8,458 nucleotides of DNA from Pseudomonadota bacterium (GTDB taxonomy: Bacteria; Myxococcota; Bradymonadia; UBA4248). Below, piece after piece: positions 1 through 5,508 of the stretch. Location: positions 1 to 8,458 of the forward strand of contig JAGBXG010000342.1 of the NCBI GenBank assembly GCA_017629415.1, in the 5' to 3' direction. The notes under the pieces were generated by a model. It had not been told where the DNA came from, made no database searches, and was given only the letters and a program-made list of their open reading frames with translations. The position numbers and the translations under genes were made by a program. Each line of letters begins with the position of its first letter. The stretch's first letter is position 1.

Positions 1-23
1 CATTTTTTAGAATGCGACAGCCC

Positions 24-46
24 TGGGGGAGCGGGTCCCCATTTTT
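24..46 (+). terminator. Possible intrinsic terminator of an upstream plus-strand gene
   Basis: A GGGGA arm at 26-30 can pair with TCCCC at 36-40 across a 5-base loop, and the stem can extend slightly as TGGGG/CCCCA. A run of five T follows at 42-46. This is the arrangement of a rho-independent terminator read on the plus strand. The gene it would serve would have to end left of the window, so this cannot be confirmed. The hairpin is short and also resembles the other GC-rich hairpins nearby. Confidence 0.3.
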
Positions 47-99
47 CCAAAAAACGAGTGTTATCAGTACGCGGCTCATTCATAAAAACGTCAAATCCA

Positions 100-161
100 T
101 TGTAGGTTCCAAGGGGCTCAGCCCCTTGGCGGGGTTTGGGGCGGAGCCCCAAAAGAACTTT
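100..161. repeat. GC-rich double-hairpin repeat, unit 1
   Basis: First of two tandem units downstream of the serine acetyltransferase gene. It holds a perfect 9-bp hairpin (arms 109-117 and 121-129, loop TCA) and a perfect 8-bp hairpin (TTTGGGGC at 135-142, loop GGA, GCCCCAAA at 146-153). Bases 128-161 are identical to 204-237 in unit 2. The first hairpin has two more base pairs than its counterpart in unit 2, added on both arms, so pairing is kept. No T-run follows the hairpins on either strand, so they are not textbook intrinsic terminators. They may still affect the 3' end of the gene to the right. Confidence 0.8.
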
Positions 162-179
162 GCGTACACCGTGCCCCTT

Positions 180-237
180 TGGTAGGGTCCGGGGCAAAGC
201 CCCGGCGGGGTTTGGGGCGGAGCCCCAAAAGAACTTT
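180..237. repeat. GC-rich double-hairpin repeat, unit 2
   Basis: Second tandem unit, offset 76-80 bp from unit 1 and ending 8 bp from the stop codon of the serine acetyltransferase gene. It holds a 7-bp hairpin (CCGGGGC at 189-195, loop AAA, GCCCCGG at 199-205) and the same 8-bp hairpin as unit 1 (arms 211-218 and 222-229). The 34-base block 204-237 is identical to unit 1. An 18-base spacer (162-179) separates the units. Read toward the minus strand it is the first sequence transcribed after the gene. The G-runs at 185-187, 191-194, 207-210 and 214-217 might also allow a G-quadruplex, which is inference only. Confidence 0.8.
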
Positions 238-245
238 AGAAAAAA

Positions 246-1160
246 TCAGCCATTTGACATTGTTTTGATACGCAGATCGGGCTGAATGAAGAGGACTTTG
301 CTGTCTGCGGGTACTGAACGTGTCAGCCAAACGTTGGATCCAATCACAGAGCGTGCCCCGACAATCGTATTGCCACCCAAAATAGTGGCATTGGCATAAA
401 TTGTGACACCGTCTTCAATCGTAGGATGACGCTTAACCGCTGCTTCTTCGGCATCGGGATCGGGAATACTCAATGCACCTAAAGTGACCCCTTGATAAAT
501 TTTCACATCGTTGCCGATGACCGTCGTTTCGCCAATGACTACGCCTGTGCCGTGATCAATAAAAAGCCCATGACCAATCTGTGCGCCCGGATGAATATCG
601 ATCCCCGTACGATTATGAACATATTCACTCATCATACGCGGCAAAATAGGAATATGCTGTGTATATAAAATATGAGCCAAACGATGAAGTGCCAATGCTC
701 TCAGCCCCGGATAAGCCAAAATGATTTCCGCATAACTTTTGGCTGCCGGATCGCCACGATACGCGGCTTGCAAATCGAGTTTCAAAATATCTCGCACGTG
801 CGGCAACTGCATAAAGAAATCATTTACAAGCTGTTCCGCGTGTTTTTCAATGGGTAACGACGAGTCAGGAGCCTGCAAACGACACGAGCCGTCTATGGAA
901 CAATGCGACGCATAATGCAAACAATCCGTGACGAGCTCGGTCATGGATGTAAAAACTTCTGTCACACGATTTCCAATAATATAGGGCAAGCCTTTTTTAA
1001 TCTGAATACATTCCATCAAGCCAGGATAAAGCAAAGTTTCGAGTTTTTGCGTCAAATCTGTCACACATTTGCGCGACGGCAGCGGCCAGTCTTGCAGATT
1101 GGTAAGTTCCGGGTTGGACTCATAGGATTCGAGCAAATTATGAATAATATTCTGGATCAT
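246..1160 (-). CDS. epsC: Serine O-acetyltransferase, EpsC type
   Basis: Transfers acetyl from acetyl-CoA to L-serine, giving O-acetylserine, the precursor used by cysteine synthase; a cytoplasmic enzyme of cysteine synthesis. The 304-residue protein has a helical N-terminal half and a left-handed beta-helix of hexapeptide repeats from about residue 185. Catalytic residues expected from CysE are present: Asp137 in RGDPAA, Asp202-His203 in IDHGTG and His245 in KRHP. A linker of about 16 residues (around 229-244) precedes the KRHP histidine, as in the longer EpsC/SAT branch rather than short enterobacterial CysE. The C-terminus ends MSNG and lacks the terminal Ile that docks E. coli CysE into cysteine synthase. 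The ATG at 1158-1160 is supported by a CAGGAGA ribosome-binding site about 7 bases upstream. No cysteine synthase gene is visible beside it. It appears to be a single-gene unit. The family is clear; the epsC versus cysE name is less so. Confidence 0.95.
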   Translation of the reverse strand: MIQNIIHNLLESYESNPELTNLQDWPLPSRKCVTDLTQKLETLLYPGLMECIQIKKGLPYIIGNRVTEVFTSMTELVTDCLHYASHCSIDGSCRLQAPDSSLPIEKHAEQLVNDFFMQLPHVRDILKLDLQAAYRGDPAAKSYAEIILAYPGLRALALHRLAHILYTQHIPILPRMMSEYVHNRTGIDIHPGAQIGHGLFIDHGTGVVIGETTVIGNDVKIYQGVTLGALSIPDPDAEEAAVKRHPTIEDGVTIYANATILGGNTIVGARSVIGSNVWLTRSVPADSKVLFIQPDLRIKTMSNG

Positions 1161-1165
1161 ATTGG

Positions 1166-1173
1166 TTCTCCTG
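1166..1173 (-). promoter_or_regulatory. Ribosome-binding site of the serine acetyltransferase gene
   Basis: On the minus strand the sequence ACAGGAGA lies five to seven bases before the ATG at 1158-1160. It is a strong purine-rich match to the 16S rRNA 3' end and supports this start over internal alternatives. Confidence 0.8.
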
Positions 1174-1302
1174 TATTTTATCTAAACTTTGTTTTATAAA
1201 AACTTATATCTCGCCGTTTACAGCCTTCTTTTTTCTCCCCAAAATGTTCAGTTTTTTTGAAGATGTCTATGAAAAAGCCCTTTTTGAGGTTTGGATTGTA
1301 AA

Positions 1303-1464
1303 GGGGGCAGTCGCCCCCTACGGCGCTTTTTGCGCGGCGTATGGAGGCCTTCAGGCCGACATAGTCCGCGCAACGCAAGGCGTATGGCGGCACTTTAGGG
1401 CCGGCATAGCCGCGCGCAAATACGCGCCTACCCCCACTGCGGGGCTTGCCGCCCCGCAACGCCC
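1303..1464. repeat. Structured multi-hairpin dispersed repeat, copy A
   Basis: This 162-bp GC-rich block fills most of the 358-bp gap between the serine acetyltransferase gene and exbD. It matches 8290-8445 (copy B). Conserved blocks are 1303-1342 (36 of 40 identical), 1368-1387 (19 of 20) and 1401-1437 (34 of 37). Between them lie hairpins with changed sequence but kept pairing: GGGGGC/GCCCCC (1303-1308 with 1313-1318), GGCC/GGCC (1346-1349 with 1354-1357), CGGC/GCCG (1388-1391 with 1400-1403) and a 7-bp GCGGGGC/GCCCCGC stem (1439-1445 with 1451-1457). It contains two related subunits of about 43 bp, each beginning GCGTAT (1337 and 1380) and containing GGCCGRCATAG. Open frames on both strands through this block look like by-products of its composition. 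I see no promoter or RNA gene I can name in the rest of the gap. Confidence 0.85.
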
Positions 1465-1518
1465 TGCTGCTCTCCCGTAAAAAAGTTCTGCACTCAAAAG
1501 CTTAAAGCAAACCCCAAA

Positions 1519-1956
1519 TTAAGGTTCTTTGGTTTTTTCAATGACGAGATGAACACGTTTGATGCCCAATTCCTTCAAAATATCGAGGGCATGGATGACT
1601 TGTCCGTGTTTTGCGCGGTGATCGGCTTTCACATTGACGAGCATATCCGGTGTTTTCAGGAGTTTTTCGGACAAATACAGTTTTAAATCTTCCTGAGTTT
1701 TTGGAGTAGGTGCATCCGATTGATACAGAGTGCCTTTTTCATCGATGAGCAAGGTCAAGGCTTCGACAGGTTTTTGTTCCGGTGTCGTTGAAGATTGAGC
1801 CAATTCAATATCGATAATCGCCTCTTCGACTTCTGTTTTATCTTCGCTAAAAGTCATGGTCAGCAGCAAAAACACGAGCAGCAAAAACACGACATCGATG
1901 AGAGGGGTGATATCGAGTGTGGGCGAATATTTGGATTTATTTCTTGTCAGCTGCAT
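1519..1956 (-). CDS. exbD: ExbD/TolR-family biopolymer transport protein
   Basis: Small inner-membrane partner of ExbB in a proton-driven motor that energises outer-membrane or envelope processes. The predicted 145-residue protein has a short basic N-terminus (LTRNKSKY), one membrane helix at about residues 18-36, and a periplasmic domain. The helix begins with the family signature LDITPLIDVVFLLLVF; Asp21 corresponds to the essential proton-carrying aspartate of ExbD/TolR. The open frame extends 26 codons further upstream, but that stretch lies within the exbB coding region in another frame and is not ExbD-like, so the ATG at 1954-1956 is chosen. It overlaps the end of exbB by 20 bp and has no clear Shine-Dalgarno sequence, so translation is probably coupled to exbB. 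It is the last gene of the cluster. ExbD, TolR and AglS-type proteins cannot be told apart from this sequence alone. Confidence 0.92.
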   Translation of the reverse strand: MQLTRNKSKYSPTLDITPLIDVVFLLLVFLLLTMTFSEDKTEVEEAIIDIELAQSSTTPEQKPVEALTLLIDEKGTLYQSDAPTPKTQEDLKLYLSEKLLKTPDMLVNVKADHRAKHGQVIHALDILKELGIKRVHLVIEKTKEP

Positions 1957-2602
1957 GAGACTGTTGGGGGGCAGGGGCCAAAAGATCGACAAGTGAAGTG
2001 GTGGCAGCTTCAATATCGAGCCAAAGGGTATCAAGTTTGGCGTTCAGCATACGGTGCATCATAAAAGCAGGGATGGCAACGCACAAACCGGCGGCTGTAG
2101 TAAGCAAGGCTTCCCAAATACCGCCTGCCAGCATGCCCGGGTTGGCTTGAGCACCGGCGGCATATTCATCTGCAAGACTGCTAAATACGGCAATCATACC
2201 GGTAACGGTGCCTAAAAGTCCAAGCAATGGCGAAATACTGGCAATCGATCCCAGTGCAGGAATAAACCGCTCAAGTTTGGCGGCTTGTCGTCTCCCCGCG
2301 TCTGAGATGATTTCTTGGATGCCCTCTCGGGTCAATGATTTGTGCTGGAGAGCTGCCTTGGCCAGTTCTGCAAGCGGCCCTGGATGACTGTCACACAAAG
2401 TCATTGCGCGTTCGATTTGATTTTCAGTCACTGCTTCGAGCAGAGATGTTTTTAAAGCTTCTGTCTGTTTTTGGGCTTGTCTGAGGGCTATCAGACGTTC
2501 GACAAAAAATACTATCGCAGCAATAGAACACAAAATGATGAAAATCATCACGATGCCGCCTTTGGCGATAAAATCGAACGCTTGGGTCAGGATTTCGGGC
2601 AT
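1937..2602 (-). CDS. exbB: ExbB/TolQ/MotA-family proton channel protein
   Basis: Inner-membrane proton channel subunit that forms the motor core with ExbD. The 221-residue protein has three predicted membrane helices, at about 14-37, 117-140 and 160-183. A cytoplasmic stretch of some 80 residues lies between the first two, which is the usual ExbB/TolQ topology. The signature ISPLLGLLGTVTGMI is at 123-137, and EALLTTAAGLCVAIPA at 164-179 carries the conserved threonines of the third helix. Length is normal for the family. The ATG at 2600-2602 overlaps the end of the upstream membrane-protein gene by 16 bp; the Shine-Dalgarno sequence is weak, which suggests translational coupling. The exbB/exbD pair is unmistakable, but no TonB, TolA, TolB or Pal gene is in the window, so what it drives is unknown. 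Confidence 0.93.
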   Translation of the reverse strand: MPEILTQAFDFIAKGGIVMIFIILCSIAAIVFFVERLIALRQAQKQTEALKTSLLEAVTENQIERAMTLCDSHPGPLAELAKAALQHKSLTREGIQEIISDAGRRQAAKLERFIPALGSIASISPLLGLLGTVTGMIAVFSSLADEYAAGAQANPGMLAGGIWEALLTTAAGLCVAIPAFMMHRMLNAKLDTLWLDIEAATTSLVDLLAPAPQQSHAADKK

Positions 2603-2940
2603 GATATATCCGAGGATGAAAAATACAAAGGTTTGAGAAATTCAAAATTTGCAGGATTGCTGGCTAAAAATGTCTTCCATTCAGTTTCTGAAATCTGTTT
2701 TTCTTGCAGCTGTTTTTGGAGATTTTGGCGAATTTTATTTTTTCGTATTTTAAGCCAGGCTTTCCCGAGCAGCATTGCCAGCAACAGCATGCCGATCGTT
2801 TGTAAGATGGCAAAGGCGGTCAATCCGAGAAAGAAGAAGATGATGCCACCGGATGCCAGGGCAAAAATGGCGGCTTCAGCTGTTGTCGCGAGATAAAGTT
2901 TCGCGATTTCGTTATCGAATTGTTGCGCTATTTGTTCCAT
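2587..2940 (-). CDS. Small two-helix membrane protein, unknown function
   Basis: I do not recognise this 117-residue protein. A soluble N-terminus (1-20) is followed by two closely spaced hydrophobic segments at about 22-45 and 47-63, then a very basic stretch (KAWLKIRKNKIRQNLQKQLQEKQ, starting near residue 60 and containing several Lys/Arg) that should face the cytoplasm. The C-terminal tail is about 35 residues and soluble, with a KTFLASNP motif. The frame is open for 50 more codons upstream, but those overlap the end of the kinase gene and look non-native, so the ATG at 2938-2940 is chosen. It overlaps the kinase gene by 13 bp and exbB by 16 bp. Its tight packing just before exbB suggests it is made with the motor and may be an accessory part of it, which is inference from position only. 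Confidence 0.75.
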   Translation of the reverse strand: MEQIAQQFDNEIAKLYLATTAEAAIFALASGGIIFFFLGLTAFAILQTIGMLLLAMLLGKAWLKIRKNKIRQNLQKQLQEKQISETEWKTFLASNPANFEFLKPLYFSSSDISCPKS

Positions 2941-3872
2941 CTCGGGCTCGCGATTTGAACATCCAGGCGTGTAACACCAGAAGATTGAGGAATTTGTGTG
3001 ACAAACGCCTCGATGTTTTGCGGATTTTCGGCCAATGCAAGAAATATATCGCCGCCGCCAGCGCCTGAAGTTTTGAGCACAACGCCGCACTCTTGTGCGA
3101 TAGGACGCAATGCATTGTAAACTTGAGGAATGACAGGCATGTCGATAATGCCGGCTAGTTTTTGTAATAACGCAGGGTAAACAGTGATTTGTTCGAGAAA
3201 ATCTCTTTTTTTTCCAGTTTGGGCGTATTGTCCCAAGATTTGGCTGATTTCAGTCATTTCTGAAATCACGTGTTGATAGTCTTTTTGGTGTGACACGGCT
3301 TGCGTTGCTGCCACAAACTGCTTGGTGGGGGCCTCGATATGGCTGGCTAAAATGGCCATACAAGGCAAATGTTCAGCAGGAATATGGGTGATTTGCGGCG
3401 CATCCGGACAATGGCTGACGAGCTGAATACCGCCCAATGCACTGGCAATAATATCGATGCCAGAACCCATACCGTGCTGTAATGCACGGTGCATTTGAAT
3501 CGCCAAATGAACGTCAAAATCGATATTTTGTGACTGTCTCCAGGCATCGACAAGGGCAACGATAGCAGCCGCACTTGAACCGATTCCGATTTTCTGGCCT
3601 TGGGTGTCAAAAAATTCGGCCATATTCAAGGAAACTTTGGCATCAGTATGTAAGAAATGCTTTAAAAAAGCCTGTAATTGTTTACCAAAATCCTCATATC
3701 GTTCCATCATTGTTTCCGACAATCGGGTCGAAAGCCATTGAAGATGGTCGAGGGAAAGATACAGACGCGGAGACAAAGCGGCCACGAGTCCGGGGGCGCC
3801 ATGTAAAACGGCATATTCTCCAAAAATAAGGGCTTTGGCATATCCAAAGCCCATATAACTTCCAGTTGTCAT
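2928..3872 (-). CDS. GHMP-family kinase, probably phosphomevalonate kinase type
   Basis: ATP-dependent small-molecule kinase of the GHMP superfamily, about 314 residues. All three superfamily motifs are visible, numbered from the ATG at 3870-3872: GEYAVLHGAPGLVAAL from about residue 18, the phosphate loop KIGIGSSAAA at 94-103, and LKTSGAGGGD at 266-275. GSGIDIIASALGG at 136-148 and SGAGGGD resemble phosphomevalonate kinase (ERG8 type) more than mevalonate or homoserine kinase. If so it makes diphosphomevalonate for isoprenoid synthesis; the substrate is inferred. No other mevalonate-pathway gene is in the window. The ATG at 3870-3872 sits in a TGATG junction with the upstream lipoprotein stop. 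An internal ATG at 3852-3854 has a better ribosome site (GGAAG, 4 bases upstream) and would give MGFGYAKALIFGEY, a usual GHMP beginning, so the true start may be 18 bp shorter. Confidence 0.88.
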   Translation of the reverse strand: MTTGSYMGFGYAKALIFGEYAVLHGAPGLVAALSPRLYLSLDHLQWLSTRLSETMMERYEDFGKQLQAFLKHFLHTDAKVSLNMAEFFDTQGQKIGIGSSAAAIVALVDAWRQSQNIDFDVHLAIQMHRALQHGMGSGIDIIASALGGIQLVSHCPDAPQITHIPAEHLPCMAILASHIEAPTKQFVAATQAVSHQKDYQHVISEMTEISQILGQYAQTGKKRDFLEQITVYPALLQKLAGIIDMPVIPQVYNALRPIAQECGVVLKTSGAGGGDIFLALAENPQNIEAFVTQIPQSSGVTRLDVQIASPRWNK

Positions 3873-4615
3873 CAAGATTCTGACTCTGTTTCTGCGGCTT
3901 CTGGTGTTTCTTCAACGGCTTTAGGGCGCAGTCTGGCTTCTTCTTGTTTCTTTTTTAAATCATGTTGTTCGATAAAATAGTCACGAACTTCCAAACGACG
4001 TTTGAATTCAGCCTCAAGATTGCCTTTAGCATATTCGCGCATGGCTTGTTCGCTGGCCAAAATCGGTTCCACCGAAGCATGAATGGCATCCAAAAGCATA
4101 GCGGTACGCCAAACACCGTCACTCTCACGAATCATGACAATTTGACTTTGTCCATGGTGCGGATGAATGACGACTTTATTGGCGTTTTCAACAGTATCAC
4201 CGGCAATTTCAAGACCTGAATTCACATTTTCATTAAACTGAAGCGCTTCAGGTTTAAAGAGATAAAGATATAAATCTTTAAACTCTTTAATATTGGCAGA
4301 CACGAGAATGTCTGTCCCTGTCTTAGACTTCATATATTTATGTTCGATCGGATCAAAATAAGTTTCAATCATACGATCGATGCGGACTAAAGCGGTATAA
4401 GCTTCTAAAAAACTGCTTTTGCTCTGCGCGTCCATACTGTTCCAAATGGCTTCTTTATCACAAGCAGAAGCATCGGATGAACAGTCACGCAAAAGCTGAG
4501 TAAACGAAATATAAGCATCGGCCGCACCCTGGCCGCCTTCTGAAACTTCTGTCGAACATGCCGAAATTGAAAACATCATTCCAATCAGGGCCAGTAAGCA
4601 AATCAAATGACGCAT
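3872..4615 (-). CDS. Hypothetical lipoprotein with charged C-terminal tail
   Basis: I do not recognise this 247-residue protein. The N-terminus is a lipoprotein signal: basic MRH, a hydrophobic core, and a lipobox SISAC with the lipidated Cys at residue 20. Residue 21 is Ser, which would favour outer-membrane sorting under the E. coli +2 rule. The mature part is predicted to be mixed helix and sheet, with Cys45 and Cys52 close enough for a disulfide. Residues about 185-230 are strongly charged and helix-prone, perhaps a coiled coil, followed by an acidic tail rich in Glu, Ala and Ser (TPEAAETESES). The ATG at 4613-4615 has an AAGGAAG ribosome-binding site close upstream. It begins 50 bp after the preceding lipoprotein gene and shares a TGATG junction with the kinase gene, so it belongs to the same transcript as kinase and exbBD. 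Confidence 0.85.
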   Translation of the reverse strand: MRHLICLLALIGMMFSISACSTEVSEGGQGAADAYISFTQLLRDCSSDASACDKEAIWNSMDAQSKSSFLEAYTALVRIDRMIETYFDPIEHKYMKSKTGTDILVSANIKEFKDLYLYLFKPEALQFNENVNSGLEIAGDTVENANKVVIHPHHGQSQIVMIRESDGVWRTAMLLDAIHASVEPILASEQAMREYAKGNLEAEFKRRLEVRDYFIEQHDLKKKQEEARLRPKAVEETPEAAETESES

Positions 4616-4665
4616 GACTTCCTTTACAAAGGTTTGAAAATTCGCAGCAAAAAAGACGCTTTCGG

Positions 4666-5244
4666 TTAATCTACCATCTTAAACTGCATCGAAAACGGCA
4701 AGGTTATCGTGCAATCTTCGGACATGTCACAAACATCGCGCCAATAATGCATGACATAATAGGGCTCCATCGCAATTTCCACTTCAAGCTCAAGCTGCTG
4801 ACTATTGTTCAAATATGTGCGAAGATCATCTGTCATGTATTCGGTAAAAATCGCATGCTCATCATGCAGTTCATAACTCGGAACATAAAGCCACATCGTG
4901 CTCTGAGACGCATCCTCACCGTCTACCAAAGATACCGATACTGACTGCACAATATCCAGCGTAAATTCTCCACCCGACCAGACATTCTCAGTATCCAGCC
5001 ACTCATCATCACTCGAAGGCGCTGAAATCCATGCCTCCGCCAAATTCATCGAAGTCAACGGCGCAAGATCTCTATCAAAATGAAATCGCTGACGAATCTT
5101 CATCGTCGATCCGTCCTTCGGAATATCTGTAAGCTTCAAATGCAATGCTGTACTCACAGAGTCATAATGCGTATCCGTCGAACAACCGCTCGCAAACGGA
5201 ATGCCCAGTGCCAATATCATGGATGTTAGAATTGCTTTTTTCAC
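4666..5244 (-). CDS. Hypothetical lipoprotein, first gene of the cluster
   Basis: I do not recognise this protein of about 192 residues. The frame is open to an ATG at 5305-5307, but I choose the GTG at 5242-5244. A near-perfect GGAGG lies 7 bases before it, and translation from there begins MKKAILTSMILALGIPFASGC, a textbook lipoprotein signal with the lipobox Cys at residue 21. The mature protein looks beta-rich (alternating hydrophobic stretches such as FTLDIVQSVSVSLVD and LELEVEIAM). It has two cysteines near the C-terminus (about residues 172 and 178, in VCDMSEDC) that may form a disulfide. It is acidic overall. A 50-bp gap separates it from the next gene, with no convincing terminator, so co-transcription is likely. 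The job of the protein, probably in the periplasm or outer membrane, is unknown. Confidence 0.85.
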   Translation of the reverse strand: MKKAILTSMILALGIPFASGCSTDTHYDSVSTALHLKLTDIPKDGSTMKIRQRFHFDRDLAPLTSMNLAEAWISAPSSDDEWLDTENVWSGGEFTLDIVQSVSVSLVDGEDASQSTMWLYVPSYELHDEHAIFTEYMTDDLRTYLNNSQQLELEVEIAMEPYYVMHYWRDVCDMSEDCTITLPFSMQFKMVD

Positions 5245-5251
5245 GTCAAAT

Positions 5252-5256
5252 CCTCC
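5252..5256 (-). promoter_or_regulatory. Ribosome-binding site deciding a GTG start
   Basis: GGAGG on the minus strand, 7 bases before the GTG at 5242-5244. It is the best Shine-Dalgarno match in the window and fixes the lipoprotein start 21 codons inside the longest open frame. Confidence 0.85.
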
Positions 5257-5278
5257 AAACACGTGAACCCTACTTGGC

Positions 5279-5307
5279 ACTTTAACATTTTGTTCGATAA
5301 ATGGCAA
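5279..5307 (-). promoter_or_regulatory. Candidate promoter of the lipoprotein-kinase-exbBD cluster
   Basis: On the minus strand TTGCCA (5307-5302) and TAAAGT (5284-5279) are separated by 17 bases, a housekeeping-sigma type pair with one and two mismatches to consensus. The predicted transcript would start near 5272, giving a leader of about 28 bases that contains the GGAGG site. The position suits the GTG start and excludes the upstream ATG at 5305-5307. This is a match by eye in an AT-rich region, so confidence is modest. Confidence 0.4.
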
Positions 5308-5386
5308 TCAGAACACTTTATGACAAATGCTGAAACTTAATTGAAAATAACACCAGAAATAATCTGTAAAATTGTATGAAAAACTA

Positions 5387-5413
5387 TTGAAAATCAAAGA
5401 ATCGGCATAAAAT
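5387..5413 (+). promoter_or_regulatory. Candidate promoter of the hrpA-type helicase gene
   Basis: TTGAAA (5387-5392) and TAAAAT (5408-5413) are separated by 15 bases, slightly short for a sigma-70-type promoter. Transcription would start near 5420, giving a leader of about 90 bases to the ATG at 5509. Other AT-rich combinations nearby cannot be excluded. Confidence 0.3.
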
Positions 5414-5440
5414 ACTCACCCAGAAGATTTGTATCGCATG

Positions 5441-5494
5441 ACATGCCATCACATGCCATGACGATGCGTTTATCGATTCGGCCAAATTCGGCCA
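5441..5494. repeat. Two pairs of 10-bp tandem repeats in the hrpA leader
   Basis: ACATGCCATC/ACATGCCATG are adjacent at 5441-5450 and 5451-5460. GATTCGGCCA/AATTCGGCCA are adjacent at 5475-5484 and 5485-5494. A perfect palindrome GCATG-A-CATGC (5436-5446) overlaps the first pair. The 10-bp period equals about one helical turn, so these could be protein-binding sites, but they could also be chance or slippage products. They lie between the candidate promoter and the preferred start codon. Confidence 0.5.
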
Positions 5495-5508
5495 TATTCC
5501 CCTGGGCA

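Noticed and set aside
1..3. CAT at the left edge as the start of a minus-strand gene leaving the window
   Set aside because: The sequence just upstream on that strand has no Shine-Dalgarno match, and three bases cannot support a gene call.
100..237. Tandem units as a CRISPR array
   Set aside because: There are only two units, each a double hairpin, with a spacer of 18 bases and no cas genes nearby.
118..330. 70-aa minus-strand frame across the tandem hairpin units
   Set aside because: It overlaps the end of the well-supported serine acetyltransferase gene in another frame, and the rest is repeat sequence rich in Pro, Arg and Gly.
1178..1480. Open reading frames on both strands across copy A (93 aa minus, 78 aa plus)
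   Set aside because: They are translations of the GC-rich repeat. They have no ribosome site or domain, and similar frames arise in copy B (8209-8412) for the same reason.
1466..1518. Intrinsic terminator directly after exbD
   Set aside because: A T-run exists on the minus strand near 1478-1484, but no stable hairpin sits immediately before it.
1957..2034. Extended N-terminus of ExbD from 2034
   Set aside because: The extra 26 residues overlap exbB in another frame and would put a proline-rich stretch before the basic N-terminus and membrane helix; family members begin close to the helix.
4623..4640. CCTTT/AAAGG inverted repeat before the second lipoprotein gene as a terminator
   Set aside because: The stem is very short with almost no loop and no T-run. 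It overlaps the ribosome site and is more likely chance.
5443..5508. N-terminal extension of hrpA from the ATG at 5443
   Set aside because: The 22 extra residues do not look like HrpA, lie over 10-bp tandem repeats and lack a well-placed ribosome site. It is kept only as an alternative start.
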